From DATBLZ01 sp036555065 (GTDB lineage Bacteria > Pseudomonadota > Gammaproteobacteria > Steroidobacterales > Rariloculaceae): a DNA stretch of 12,321 bases. The notes beneath the pieces are model-generated. The model had not been told where the DNA came from. It searched no databases and saw only the letters and a list, made by a program, of their open reading frames with translations. Position 1 is the first letter of the stretch; the number at the start of each line of letters is the position of its first letter. Made by a program: the position numbers and the translations under genes. Where the stretch lies: the NCBI GenBank assembly GCA_036555065.1, contig DATBLZ010000044.1, positions 1 through 12,321 of the forward strand, in the 5' to 3' direction. Of this stretch, positions 1-6,330 are shown one piece after another.

Positions 1-89
1 CGCTCGACCAATTCCTCGGGGTGAGAAGCTCCACGTAGAAACGTGAAGTTGCTCAGACAATGGAGCTCCGCATAATCGACCTTAGCCAT
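1..89 (-). CDS. dnaE2: Error-prone DNA polymerase III alpha subunit DnaE2, N-terminal fragment
   Basis: Reading leftward from an ATG at 89-87, the frame stays open to the window edge and encodes 29 residues beginning MAKVDYAELHCLSNFTFLRG. This is the characteristic start of the PHP domain of DnaE-type C-family polymerases. The YAELHCLSNFTFLRGASHPEEL pattern is typical of DnaE2 (also called ImuC). DnaE2 is the catalytic polymerase of the ImuA-ImuB-DnaE2 translesion complex, which performs SOS-induced mutagenic repair synthesis. The start codon shares base 89 with the imuB stop (TGATG), so translation is probably coupled to imuB. About 1,000 further codons are expected beyond the left edge. The identification rests on a short segment plus very strong operon context. 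Confidence 0.9.
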   Translation of the reverse strand, partial: MAKVDYAELHCLSNFTFLRGASHPEELVE

Positions 90-1417
90 CAGCCGAAAAG
101 GCCGTGTAAATACCAGCCTCGGGTAGCGTGATCTTTATAGATCCACAACCTTTGGCCCCGCCCCGTGCTGATCGCGTAATAGTCTCTGCCGATGTCGCCG
201 CCGTCCCACCAGCCGCTTTCGATGCGCTCGGGCATAGTGCCGTCAATCTCGGCGCTTACGGCGCGGAGCCGCACCGGCGAAGGCAATATCCAGAGCGGTC
301 GAGCCGTGCCCAAAGACGGTGGCGCAGACGGCGCGCTCGCCTGAAAAAGCTCTTCGGCGCGTCTCGCCCAGACACGCTCGGGACGATGATCCTCGACGAG
401 CTCAAGACCATAGACTCTCTCGATCCCCAAACGGGCACGCAAGCGTTCGACGAGCGCTGCCGGCGCTGCGGGATTTCGTCCCGGCGCGAGCGCATCGAAA
501 AGCTCTGCCTCCTCGATTCGCGCCTCGACTGGAACCGCAATTAGGCCGAATGCAATGACTGGCGCTGGCAACGCCAAGCGCTCCAACCGTGTCGTCAGCG
601 GCCCCAAAAGCCTTCGTGCCTCGTGCGTCGGCTCGATGAGTTGCAACTTTTCTCGCGTTGCAGGCTTGTGTGAATGGTGGAAAACGAGCTCAACACTCAA
701 CACCTGACGTTGTAATCTGCGCAGCTCTAAACCTAAGCGCGCGACGATATCCCGTAACACGCTCGTAAGCGCCGCCGTTTGCGTTATCTCCGCAGGGAGC
801 TCGACCATAGACCGCAATGCCGGAGATGCGCCGAGCTCGACACGCGGATCCGGTCGCTTGCCGAGCGCTTTATCGAGCTGCTCGAGGTACTCTCTACCGA
901 CTCTGCGTGCGAAGCCGTCGCGCGGCAGCCGTATACATTCCCCAAGGGTGCGGATACCCATTTCCGCAAGCCCCGCGAGCACATCCTCCGGCCAGCGAGT
1001 CACCGCGAGCGGGAGCCGGCTCAAGCGCCCCGGTAAAGCGCTCGTCTCGAGCACGTCCTCCGCGGCCGCGCGCGCAAGCCAGGACGCGGCCAGCGGCGTA
1101 GGCGCGGCACAGAGGTGGTGGCGTAAGCGCCGTCTATCGAGCTCTGCGACGAGCTTTTTCTTTACGCTTTCGAGGCCGCCGAAGAGCTTGAGGCTCCCGT
1201 GCACTTCGAGCAGCAGCCCATCCGGCGGCACGATACATACGAGCGGAGTCAATGCGCGCGCGGCAGAAGCCAATGCCATGAGAGCTGCGGACGCCCAATC
1301 GAGCCCAGCGACGCCGATCCACAATCGTGGCGCCGGACGCCGCAGCAACGCTGATTCCGCCGGAGTCGGTGCCGACTCTCCGGGAAGGAGCGGAAATGAC
1401 CGGAATAATGGCGCCAT
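89..1417 (-). CDS. imuB: ImuB, catalytically inactive Y-family polymerase homologue (mutasome hub)
   Basis: A 442-residue Y-family-like protein. In the known ImuB role it has no polymerase activity and links DnaE2, ImuA and the beta clamp. Residues 48-81 carry the palm segment PPDGLLLEVHGSLKLFGG; where active DinB/UmuC enzymes have the acidic SIDE motif, this protein reads PPDG. A helix-hairpin-helix-like stretch follows near 148-172, and the little-finger-like region runs to about 300. AELFD at 304-308 is a plausible clamp-binding peptide. The C-terminus has the typical ImuB ending ERIESGWWDGGDIGRDYY to GWYLHGLFG. The ATG lies 21 bases after imuA with only a weak purine-rich site before it. 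The N-terminus is odd: typical ImuB proteins have roughly 70-85 residues before the palm motif helix, while this one has about 47. The family call is secure, the 5' end less so. Confidence 0.92.
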   Translation of the reverse strand: MAPLFRSFPLLPGESAPTPAESALLRRPAPRLWIGVAGLDWASAALMALASAARALTPLVCIVPPDGLLLEVHGSLKLFGGLESVKKKLVAELDRRRLRHHLCAAPTPLAASWLARAAAEDVLETSALPGRLSRLPLAVTRWPEDVLAGLAEMGIRTLGECIRLPRDGFARRVGREYLEQLDKALGKRPDPRVELGASPALRSMVELPAEITQTAALTSVLRDIVARLGLELRRLQRQVLSVELVFHHSHKPATREKLQLIEPTHEARRLLGPLTTRLERLALPAPVIAFGLIAVPVEARIEEAELFDALAPGRNPAAPAALVERLRARLGIERVYGLELVEDHRPERVWARRAEELFQASAPSAPPSLGTARPLWILPSPVRLRAVSAEIDGTMPERIESGWWDGGDIGRDYYAISTGRGQRLWIYKDHATRGWYLHGLFG

Positions 1418-1438
1418 TGCCTAAGTGGCCTGTGATAT

Positions 1439-2083
1439 TCAAATCGGTAGCGCTCGCATTGGCTTAGGTGCGTCGAGCTCGAGAGCCACGCTGTGCGGAC
1501 GTTTACCGCGGCATTTGACGATCTCGAGCCGCGCCTCATCGGCACCGCCGGTCAAGCACACTCGCAATGCGGCTGGAGAGCTATCGCCGCGGACGCGCGG
1601 CGAGCGGAACAATACCGCCCAGCAGTCGTGCTCTTCCGCTGCCAATTGGAGCCGCCGTAAAGCGATGCCGCTCGCTCTTTCGAGCCACGCCAACACGGCG
1701 ATGCTCGATCCCGAGCGCAGTGCCTGCTCGCTGGCCCAAAGAACGTCTTTTTTCTCGGCGCACTCGACCAAAAGCACGCGTCTCAAATCGATGCCGGACA
1801 GTTGCAATGCAGGCGCATAAGGCACGTACGGAGGAGCAATCCAAACGATCCAGCGTTTGGCGCGCGCGGCGTGCTCGCTGAGTCGTGCTAATGCCGGCAT
1901 GAGCACGCTGAGCTCGCCGATTCCATAACGGTCGAGAAGAATTTCCGTGATGGCACGACGCGGCCAACCGCCGCCGGGCAAATACTGATCGAGGGCAGCG
2001 AATCCCGTAGGCAGAGCATCGGTTGTCGCCCGCCCCCGCCCCCGCCAAACGCGCGGATCCGCAACGAGATCTTCAAACGGCAT
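1439..2083 (-). CDS. imuA: ImuA, RecA-like translesion synthesis accessory protein
   Basis: A 214-residue protein starting MPFEDLVADPRVWRG. Upstream in-frame residues to 2119 exist but lie inside lexA. I chose the ATG at 2083-2081 because it starts the usual ImuA N-terminus and overlaps the lexA stop by 11 bases. LPTGFAALDQYLPGGGWPRR at residues 24-43, followed by a GIGELSVLMPALA segment, matches the RecA/SulA-related fold of ImuA, which has a degenerate nucleotide-binding loop. The protein ends PKPMRALPI. ImuA is known to interact with ImuB, and in some species with RecA, and is needed for DnaE2-dependent damage-induced mutagenesis. It is the second gene of the lexA-imuA-imuB-dnaE2 operon and should share the LexA-controlled promoter upstream of lexA. 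Confidence 0.9.
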   Translation of the reverse strand: MPFEDLVADPRVWRGRGRATTDALPTGFAALDQYLPGGGWPRRAITEILLDRYGIGELSVLMPALARLSEHAARAKRWIVWIAPPYVPYAPALQLSGIDLRRVLLVECAEKKDVLWASEQALRSGSSIAVLAWLERASGIALRRLQLAAEEHDCWAVLFRSPRVRGDSSPAALRVCLTGGADEARLEIVKCRGKRPHSVALELDAPKPMRALPI

Positions 2084-2681
2084 TACGCACGACCCCGACG
2101 ACGACTCCCTCGATGGCAAGGTGTTGTTTGCGTAAATCCACTTCGATCGGCGTGAAGTCCGGGTTCTCGGGTAGCAACCAGACTCGCTGACCTTCCTGCC
2201 GATAGCGTTTGACCGTGACTTCGTTCTCGAGACGAACGACTACGATTTGTCGGTTGCGCACCTCGGGCGTGCGATGCACCGCGACGAGGTCGCCGTCCAA
2301 AATCCCTGCATCGCGCATGCTCATCCCATGCACACGGAGCAGAAAATGCGGCGGCTTGGCGAAGAGCTCAGGGTCGATCTGAAATCGCGCTTCGATGTGC
2401 TCCTCGGCCAAAATCGGGGCACCCGCAGCGACGCGGCCGACGAGCGGCAAACCGATTTGCTCGCGCATGGAATCTTTGAGGCGAATGCCGCGCGAGGCTC
2501 CAGGCACGATTTCGATGGCGCCCTTGCGCTCAAGCGCGCGCAAATGATCTTCGGCCGCATTGATCGATTTGAACTGCAGCGTCTTCGCAATCTCGGCACG
2601 CGTCGGCGGCATGCCGGTATCGCGAATAATCTTTTGAATCAAAAAGAGAATTTGCCTTTGTCGTGGGGTCAGCTCGCGCAT
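2073..2681 (-). CDS. lexA: LexA, SOS response repressor and self-cleaving protease
   Basis: A LexA of 202 residues, the same length as E. coli LexA, when started at the second ATG (2681-2679). The first ATG (2687) adds two residues (MR). I prefer the second because the AGG ribosome-binding sequence lies 9 bases before it but only 3 before the first. The winged-helix DNA-binding domain spans residues 1-65 (GMPPTRAEIAKTLQFKS recognition region). The peptidase S24 domain follows, with cleavage site A86-G87 in VGRVAAGAP, catalytic Ser121 (GMSMRD) and Lys158 (VTVKRY). RecA-ssDNA filaments trigger self-cleavage and derepress SOS genes. The two boxes just upstream indicate autorepression, and the tight downstream gene spacing puts imuA, imuB and dnaE2 under the same control. 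Confidence 0.97.
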   Translation of the reverse strand: MRELTPRQRQILFLIQKIIRDTGMPPTRAEIAKTLQFKSINAAEDHLRALERKGAIEIVPGASRGIRLKDSMREQIGLPLVGRVAAGAPILAEEHIEARFQIDPELFAKPPHFLLRVHGMSMRDAGILDGDLVAVHRTPEVRNRQIVVVRLENEVTVKRYRQEGQRVWLLPENPDFTPIEVDLRKQHLAIEGVVVGVVRNAV

Positions 2682-2691
2682 TCTCATATAC

Positions 2692-2707
2692 CTGTATAAA
2701 GTACCAG
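2692..2707. promoter_or_regulatory. LexA box, proximal
   Basis: CTGTATAAAGTACCAG fits the gammaproteobacterial LexA operator CTG-N10-CAG with an AT-rich core. It lies 10-25 bases before the preferred lexA start and covers the predicted transcription start, so bound LexA should block initiation. Confidence 0.88.
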
Positions 2708-2708
2708 C

Positions 2709-2724
2709 CTGATCCTATATACAG
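2709..2724. promoter_or_regulatory. LexA box, distal
   Basis: CTGATCCTATATACAG is a second CTG-N10-CAG operator, separated from the first by a single base (17-bp centre-to-centre spacing). It overlaps the predicted -10 element of the lexA promoter. Tandem operators are known at E. coli lexA, but there they are spaced more widely. Confidence 0.88.
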
Positions 2725-2740
2725 ACAAACCGCTCGTCAA
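2712..2740 (-). promoter_or_regulatory. Sigma-70-type promoter of the lexA-imuA-imuB-dnaE2 operon
   Basis: Read on the minus strand, TTGACG (2740-2735) is followed after 17 bases by TAGGAT (2717-2712), a 5/6 and 4/6 match to the -35 and -10 consensus. Transcription should start near 2705, inside the proximal LexA box, leaving a leader of about 20 bases that contains the AGG Shine-Dalgarno. Both LexA boxes lie on the promoter, consistent with direct repression. Confidence 0.7.
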
Positions 2741-2869
2741 GCAATGGTCGTGCTTGGCAAACATTCGCCTCGATGCGCGTGCGCCGACGCTCGATTTATG
2801 CGCCCGCGCCCGTCTGCAAACAGCGACGCATCGCAAGCTGCGCGCGCGCATCCGCGCGCCGATTTAAAA

Positions 2870-2898
2870 TTGCAGACTCAAGAACTTTAGGAAATAAT
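2870..2898 (+). promoter_or_regulatory. Candidate promoter of the alanine-zipper lipoprotein gene
   Basis: TTGCAG (2870-2875), a 17-base spacer and AATAAT (2893-2898; 5/6 match to the -10 consensus) precede the lipoprotein gene. The -35 is weak. Start of transcription near 2905 would leave about 30 bases of leader containing the AGGGG ribosome-binding site at 2924-2928. It also places the upstream in-frame ATG at 2897 inside the -10 element, which argues for the later start codon. Confidence 0.5.
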
Positions 2899-2935
2899 GC
2901 CTTTCGTTTGTGACTCAATGATCAGGGGTATTCGA

Positions 2936-3214
2936 ATGACCAAGAAAATAGCTGCACTCGTCTGCGGGCTTGCAATCGTCAGCGGATGCGCAACCGTGAC
3001 GCCCGAACAGCTCGACGCTGTGCGTTCCACGGCTGAAGCGGCCCAAAGCGCTGCGAACGAAGCTCAACGCTTAGCGAACGAGGCACGGCAGACCGCTTCC
3101 GGTGCTCAGAGCACGGCGAATCAGGCGCTGAGTGCGGCTCAAGCCGCGCAAGCGTGCTGCGATGCGACCAACCAGCGCGTCGACCGCATGTTCGAAGAGA
3201 TCAACCAGAAGTAA
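2936..3214 (+). CDS. Small alanine-zipper outer-membrane lipoprotein, OprI/Lpp-like
   Basis: A 92-residue prelipoprotein starting MTKKIAALVCGLAIVSGC. It has a K3-K4 n-region, a hydrophobic stretch and the lipobox V15-S16-G17-C18, predicting a mature lipoprotein of 75 residues with acylated Cys18. The mature part is an alanine- and glutamine-rich coiled coil with heptad-like repeats (for example AANEAQRLANEARQTASGAQ), as in Pseudomonas OprI and the Lpp/OprI alanine-zipper family. It ends EEINQK with a C-terminal lysine, the residue by which Braun lipoprotein is joined to peptidoglycan. The start at 2936 has AGGGG 7 bases upstream and gives a proper signal peptide; the ATG at 2897 would add 13 unlikely residues. 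It has an adjacent Cys-Cys pair near the end of the coil. A convergent L,D-transpeptidase gene follows. Confidence 0.85.
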   Translation: MTKKIAALVCGLAIVSGCATVTPEQLDAVRSTAEAAQSAANEAQRLANEARQTASGAQSTANQALSAAQAAQACCDATNQRVDRMFEEINQK

Positions 3215-3235
3215 GCAACGTACGAGACTTCTTCG

Positions 3236-3274
3236 GACCGCATGGCGGCGGACGCCATGCGGTCATTCTCGTTT
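3236..3274 (+). terminator. Rho-independent terminator with a perfect 12-bp inverted repeat
   Basis: GACCGCATGGCG (3236-3247) and its exact reverse complement (3253-3264) enclose the 5-base loop GCGGA. On the plus strand the stem is followed by ATTCTCGTTT, a modest U-tract. It lies 21 bases after the lipoprotein stop and 14 bases after the stop of the convergent L,D-transpeptidase gene. It could serve both, though the minus-strand side lacks a U-tract. Confidence 0.78.
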
Positions 3275-3278
3275 GAGC

Positions 3279-4262
3279 TCAGAGCGCCGTTTCGACGGCC
3301 CGAATGTCTTGCGTCTCGCCGCTGTCCGCCGTTACCGGCGCGATCGACACGAATTGCGGAATTCCACTCGCCGCCTCGAGCGCGATCTCGGCCGCGTCCC
3401 AATGGACCTGAGCCGACCGATTCTCGGTTACCGCGACATAAATCCGGGTGAGCTCCGTGACCGCCGAGCTCGCTGTCTCGGGCTCGTCATCGTCGCCCGC
3501 GCTTAGAGCGGGCAGCGGCCGGTGGGCCTCGAGATAGAGCCCGTCCGCGCCGAAGCCGAGCTTATACGGTTGATTGACGATGAGCACTTGCGTGCCGATC
3601 GGAACGACTGAGAAGAGCGCTTCCACATCTTCGGGAAACATACGGATGCAACCGTGCGTCACGTACATGCCGACGCCCGCGGGTTTATTCGTTCCGTGGA
3701 TCAGGTACCCGCCGGCGATTGCGAGTCGCAGCGCGTGCGCTCCGAGCGGGTTGTCAGGACCGGGCGGCACGATTGCGGGCAGCGGATCGTTCATCGCGGC
3801 GTGCTCCGCACGGATCGATTCGGGCGGATACCACGACGGGTTGCGGGTCTTGGTGACGATCGTCGTGCGGCCGAGAGGCGTGCGCCAGTCCATGCGACCG
3901 ATGCTCACGGGGTACGTGACGACGCGGCCGCTCTCGCCATCGGGAAAGTAGTAAAGCCGCAGCTCCGGCAGATTGACGACGATTCCGTGCCGCGGCGCGT
4001 GCGGCAACACGTATTGCGTCGGCACGACAATCGTCGTGCCTTCGCCCGGCAGCCAAGGATCGACGCCGGGGTTGGCGCGCCGCAGGGCCTCGAAGCCGAC
4101 GTTGTGGGCGCGTGCAATCGACGGAAACGTATCCTCGTAACGGGCTTCGATCACGCGCGGCGCGCCGATCAGATCCTGATCCACGGCGAGCAGATGCTCC
4201 GCCGCGGAGACACCGGATCCTGCGAGCAAACCGACCGCGCCGAGCATGAAGTCTGCCTTCAT
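3279..4262 (-). CDS. L,D-transpeptidase, ErfK/YbiS/YcfS/YnhG type, periplasmic
   Basis: A 327-residue protein starting MKADFMLGAVGLLAGSGVSA, a short signal peptide with likely cleavage after VSA. A LysM-like segment (about 40-80, RYEDTFPSIARAHNVGFEAL) binds peptidoglycan in this family. The YkuD catalytic domain (about 92-230) contains H189-G190 and the motif T202-H-G-C-I-R207, with Cys205 as nucleophile. A C-terminal region with LYLEAHRPL resembles E. coli ErfK-group enzymes. These enzymes act on tetrapeptide stems and either attach Lpp-type lipoproteins or form 3-3 crosslinks; the domain layout favours lipoprotein attachment. The start is uncertain: an upstream in-frame ATG at 4295 adds 11 poorly signal-like residues, and an ATG at 4247 has AAGG 8 bases before it but loses Lys2. 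TATAAT lies just upstream. Confidence 0.9.
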   Translation of the reverse strand: MKADFMLGAVGLLAGSGVSAAEHLLAVDQDLIGAPRVIEARYEDTFPSIARAHNVGFEALRRANPGVDPWLPGEGTTIVVPTQYVLPHAPRHGIVVNLPELRLYYFPDGESGRVVTYPVSIGRMDWRTPLGRTTIVTKTRNPSWYPPESIRAEHAAMNDPLPAIVPPGPDNPLGAHALRLAIAGGYLIHGTNKPAGVGMYVTHGCIRMFPEDVEALFSVVPIGTQVLIVNQPYKLGFGADGLYLEAHRPLPALSAGDDDEPETASSAVTELTRIYVAVTENRSAQVHWDAAEIALEAASGIPQFVSIAPVTADSGETQDIRAVETAL

Positions 4263-4268
4263 GGCGCC

Positions 4269-4274
4269 ATTATA
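4269..4274 (-). promoter_or_regulatory. Perfect -10 hexamer before the L,D-transpeptidase gene
   Basis: The minus strand reads TATAAT here, 6 bases before the ATG at 4262. No good -35 lies at 16-18 bases. Initiation 7 bases downstream would fall on the A of that ATG, giving a leaderless mRNA, or a 15-base leader for the ATG at 4247. It suggests the gene has its own promoter and is not only read from fabH. Confidence 0.5.
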
Positions 4275-4339
4275 CGCAGGCCCGTCATTGCGCATGAGCG
4301 GCGAGTCTCAATCGCGGCTGAAGCGCCCCACCCCGGATA

Positions 4340-5299
4340 TCAATAGCGCACGAGGCTCGCGCCCCACGTGAAGCCGCCGCCGAAAGCCTCGAGCAGCAAC
4401 AGGTCGCCGCGCTCGATCCGGCCGTCCTTGATCGCCGTGTCGAGCGCCATCGGCACCGACGCGGCGGACGTGTTGCCGTGCTCTCGGACCGTGAGAATTA
4501 CGCGCTCCATGGGCATCTGCAAACGCTTTGCGGTCGCCTGAATGATCCGGATGTTCGCTTGGTGAGGGATCAACCAATCGATCTGCCCCTTCTCGAGCGC
4601 ATTGGCGGCAACGACCTCGTCGACCATGTTCTCGAGAGTCTTGACGGCGACGCGGAATACTTCGTTTCCCTTCATGCGCAGCATCCCGCCGCTCAAATCG
4701 GCCCGCGGCGCCGAAATGCCGCTTGCGGCATACAAGAGGTCGCGGTAGCGGCCGTCAGCGCCGAGATTCGAATAGATGACTCCGGGCTCTTGACTCTGCT
4801 CGAGCACGACGGCGCCCGCGCCGTCGCCGAACAGGACGCAAGTCTCGCGATCGGTCCAGTCGATGATGCGCGACATTGTTTCCGCGCCGATCACGAGCGC
4901 GCGCCGCGCGGGGCCGCAGCGAATGAACTGATCGGCGACGCAGAGCGCGTATATGAAGCCGCTGCACGCGGCTTCGAGGCTGAACGCGGGGCCGGGCGGA
5001 ATCCCGAGCTTCTCTTGGACGAGACAGCCGACGTTCGGAAAGACGAGGTCGGGAGTGGTCGTGCCGACGACGACAAGATCGATATCCTCGGGCTTGAGCC
5101 GCGCGTCCTCGATCGCGGCGCGCGCCGCGTGGTAGGCAAGGTCGCTCGTCGCTTCACCTTCGGCGGCGAGATGGCGGCGCTCTATTCCCGTGCGCGTGCG
5201 AATCCATTCGTCGGTCGTATCGACCATCTTCTCGAGGTCGAAATTCGTCAGGATGCGCTGCGGGAGGTACTTCCCGGTGCCGACTATGCGCGAATACAT
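4340..5299 (-). CDS. fabH: Beta-ketoacyl-ACP synthase III (FabH)
   Basis: A 319-residue protein (E. coli FabH is 317) that starts fatty acid synthesis by condensing acetyl-CoA with malonyl-ACP in the cytoplasm. The catalytic triad is visible: Cys112 in EAACSGFIYAL, His246 in IPHQANIRI and Asn276 in EHGNTSAASVP. The N-terminal MYSRIVGTGKYLP and the C-terminal LLEAFGGGFTWGASLVRY are standard. The ATG lies inside the 3' end of plsX with a 16-base overlap, indicating coupled translation. In most relatives fabD, fabG and acpP follow fabH directly; here the next gene on the strand is an L,D-transpeptidase gene, so the cluster appears cut short. No terminator is evident in the 77 bases after fabH. 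Confidence 0.97.
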   Translation of the reverse strand: MYSRIVGTGKYLPQRILTNFDLEKMVDTTDEWIRTRTGIERRHLAAEGEATSDLAYHAARAAIEDARLKPEDIDLVVVGTTTPDLVFPNVGCLVQEKLGIPPGPAFSLEAACSGFIYALCVADQFIRCGPARRALVIGAETMSRIIDWTDRETCVLFGDGAGAVVLEQSQEPGVIYSNLGADGRYRDLLYAASGISAPRADLSGGMLRMKGNEVFRVAVKTLENMVDEVVAANALEKGQIDWLIPHQANIRIIQATAKRLQMPMERVILTVREHGNTSAASVPMALDTAIKDGRIERGDLLLLEAFGGGFTWGASLVRY

Positions 5300-6312
5300 T
5301 CTTGCGGCCGCTTTTCGAGAAGGCGGCCGATCTGCACCGGCGCGCCTTTGCGTGCTTCGACGATCGCCGTCTTCACGGCGGTCGAGAAAGCGACTTGATC
5401 GGCGCCGCCATGGCTCTTGAGCACGACGCCGTTGAGCCCAACGAGCGTCGCGCCGTTGTAGCGGCGCGGATCCAAGCGCTCGCGGAGCGCGCCGAGCGCC
5501 GCACTTGCAGCCAAACCTTGGAGCTTGCGCAAGCTATTGCGATGGAATTCTTCCTTCAAGAAGGAGCTGATGAGGCCGGCGAGGCCCTCCATAGTCTTGA
5601 TCGCGATGTTGCCGACGAATCCGTCGCTGACGACGACGTCGACGTTGGAATGGAAGATCCCGTCGCCCTCGACGAAACCGATGTAGTTCAAGCCGCTCTG
5701 CCCGAGCAACGTGCCCGCCTCGCGGACGATCTCGTTCCCTTTGATGTCCTCTTGGCCGATATTGAGTAGACCGACGCGCGGTCTCTCGATCTCGAGAATG
5801 TCGCCCGCGATGACCGACCCCATGAGCGCGAACTGCAGCAGGTGCTCCGCCGTGCACCCGACGTTGGCGCCGATATCAAGCATGTACGTCGGGCCTTTGC
5901 GCCCGGGCACGGCGGAAATGATCGCCGGCCGGTCGATGCCGGGCAGCGTTTTCAGAACATAGCGCGCCGTCGCCATGAGCGCACCCGTATTGCCCGAGCT
6001 CACGCACGCATCGGCCTCGCCGGCTTTGACGAGCTCGATCGCGACGCGCATCGAGGAGTCCTTCTTGTGGCGCAAAGCCTCGGCCGGCGACTCGTCCATG
6101 GCGACGACCTCGGACGCGGCTTGAAACCGCAGGCGCGTATCGTAGCTGCCATTGGCCTGCCGTTCCGCGTCCGCGAGGACGTCGGGCAGCCCGACGAGCA
6201 CTAAATTGACCGAGTCGTCACGCTCGAGCGTTGCAAGCGCCGCCGGCACGACGACTGTCGGGCCGTGGTCGCCGCCCATGGCGTCCAAGGCGATTGTGAC
6301 TTTGCGACTCAT
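5284..6312 (-). CDS. plsX: Phosphate acyltransferase PlsX
   Basis: A 342-residue PlsX, close to the usual 340-356. It converts acyl-ACP and phosphate into acyl-phosphate, the acyl donor used by PlsY to start phospholipid synthesis. Recognisable segments include the N-terminal TIALDAMGGDHGP, CVSSGNTGALMA, MLDIGANVGC, NIGQEDIKGNE and VVSDGFVGNIAIKTMEG, in family order. It starts with ATG 18 bases after rpmF and has little Shine-Dalgarno sequence of its own, so it is probably translated from the polycistronic yceD-rpmF-plsX-fabH mRNA. This gene order is widely conserved and ties ribosomal protein synthesis to membrane lipid synthesis. Confidence 0.97.
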   Translation of the reverse strand: MSRKVTIALDAMGGDHGPTVVVPAALATLERDDSVNLVLVGLPDVLADAERQANGSYDTRLRFQAASEVVAMDESPAEALRHKKDSSMRVAIELVKAGEADACVSSGNTGALMATARYVLKTLPGIDRPAIISAVPGRKGPTYMLDIGANVGCTAEHLLQFALMGSVIAGDILEIERPRVGLLNIGQEDIKGNEIVREAGTLLGQSGLNYIGFVEGDGIFHSNVDVVVSDGFVGNIAIKTMEGLAGLISSFLKEEFHRNSLRKLQGLAASAALGALRERLDPRRYNGATLVGLNGVVLKSHGGADQVAFSTAVKTAIVEARKGAPVQIGRLLEKRPQECIRA

Positions 6313-6330
6313 TCGGCCGCGAACGCGCGC

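Noticed and set aside
1134..1545. Alternative minus-strand frames over the start of imuB as a frameshifted missing N-terminus
   Set aside because: Translations in both frames are Arg/Ser-rich and show no ImuB beta strand or family motif, so they do not support a simple frameshift.
2842..2859. GCGCGCG-CATC-CGCGCGC hairpin between lexA and the lipoprotein gene
   Set aside because: No transcript is expected to end here, since the flanking genes diverge, and no U-tract follows. It may be only a GC-rich palindrome.
4478..5398. 306-codon plus-strand open frame opposite fabH and plsX
   Set aside because: Opposite strand of two certain conserved genes; long antisense frames are common in GC-rich DNA.
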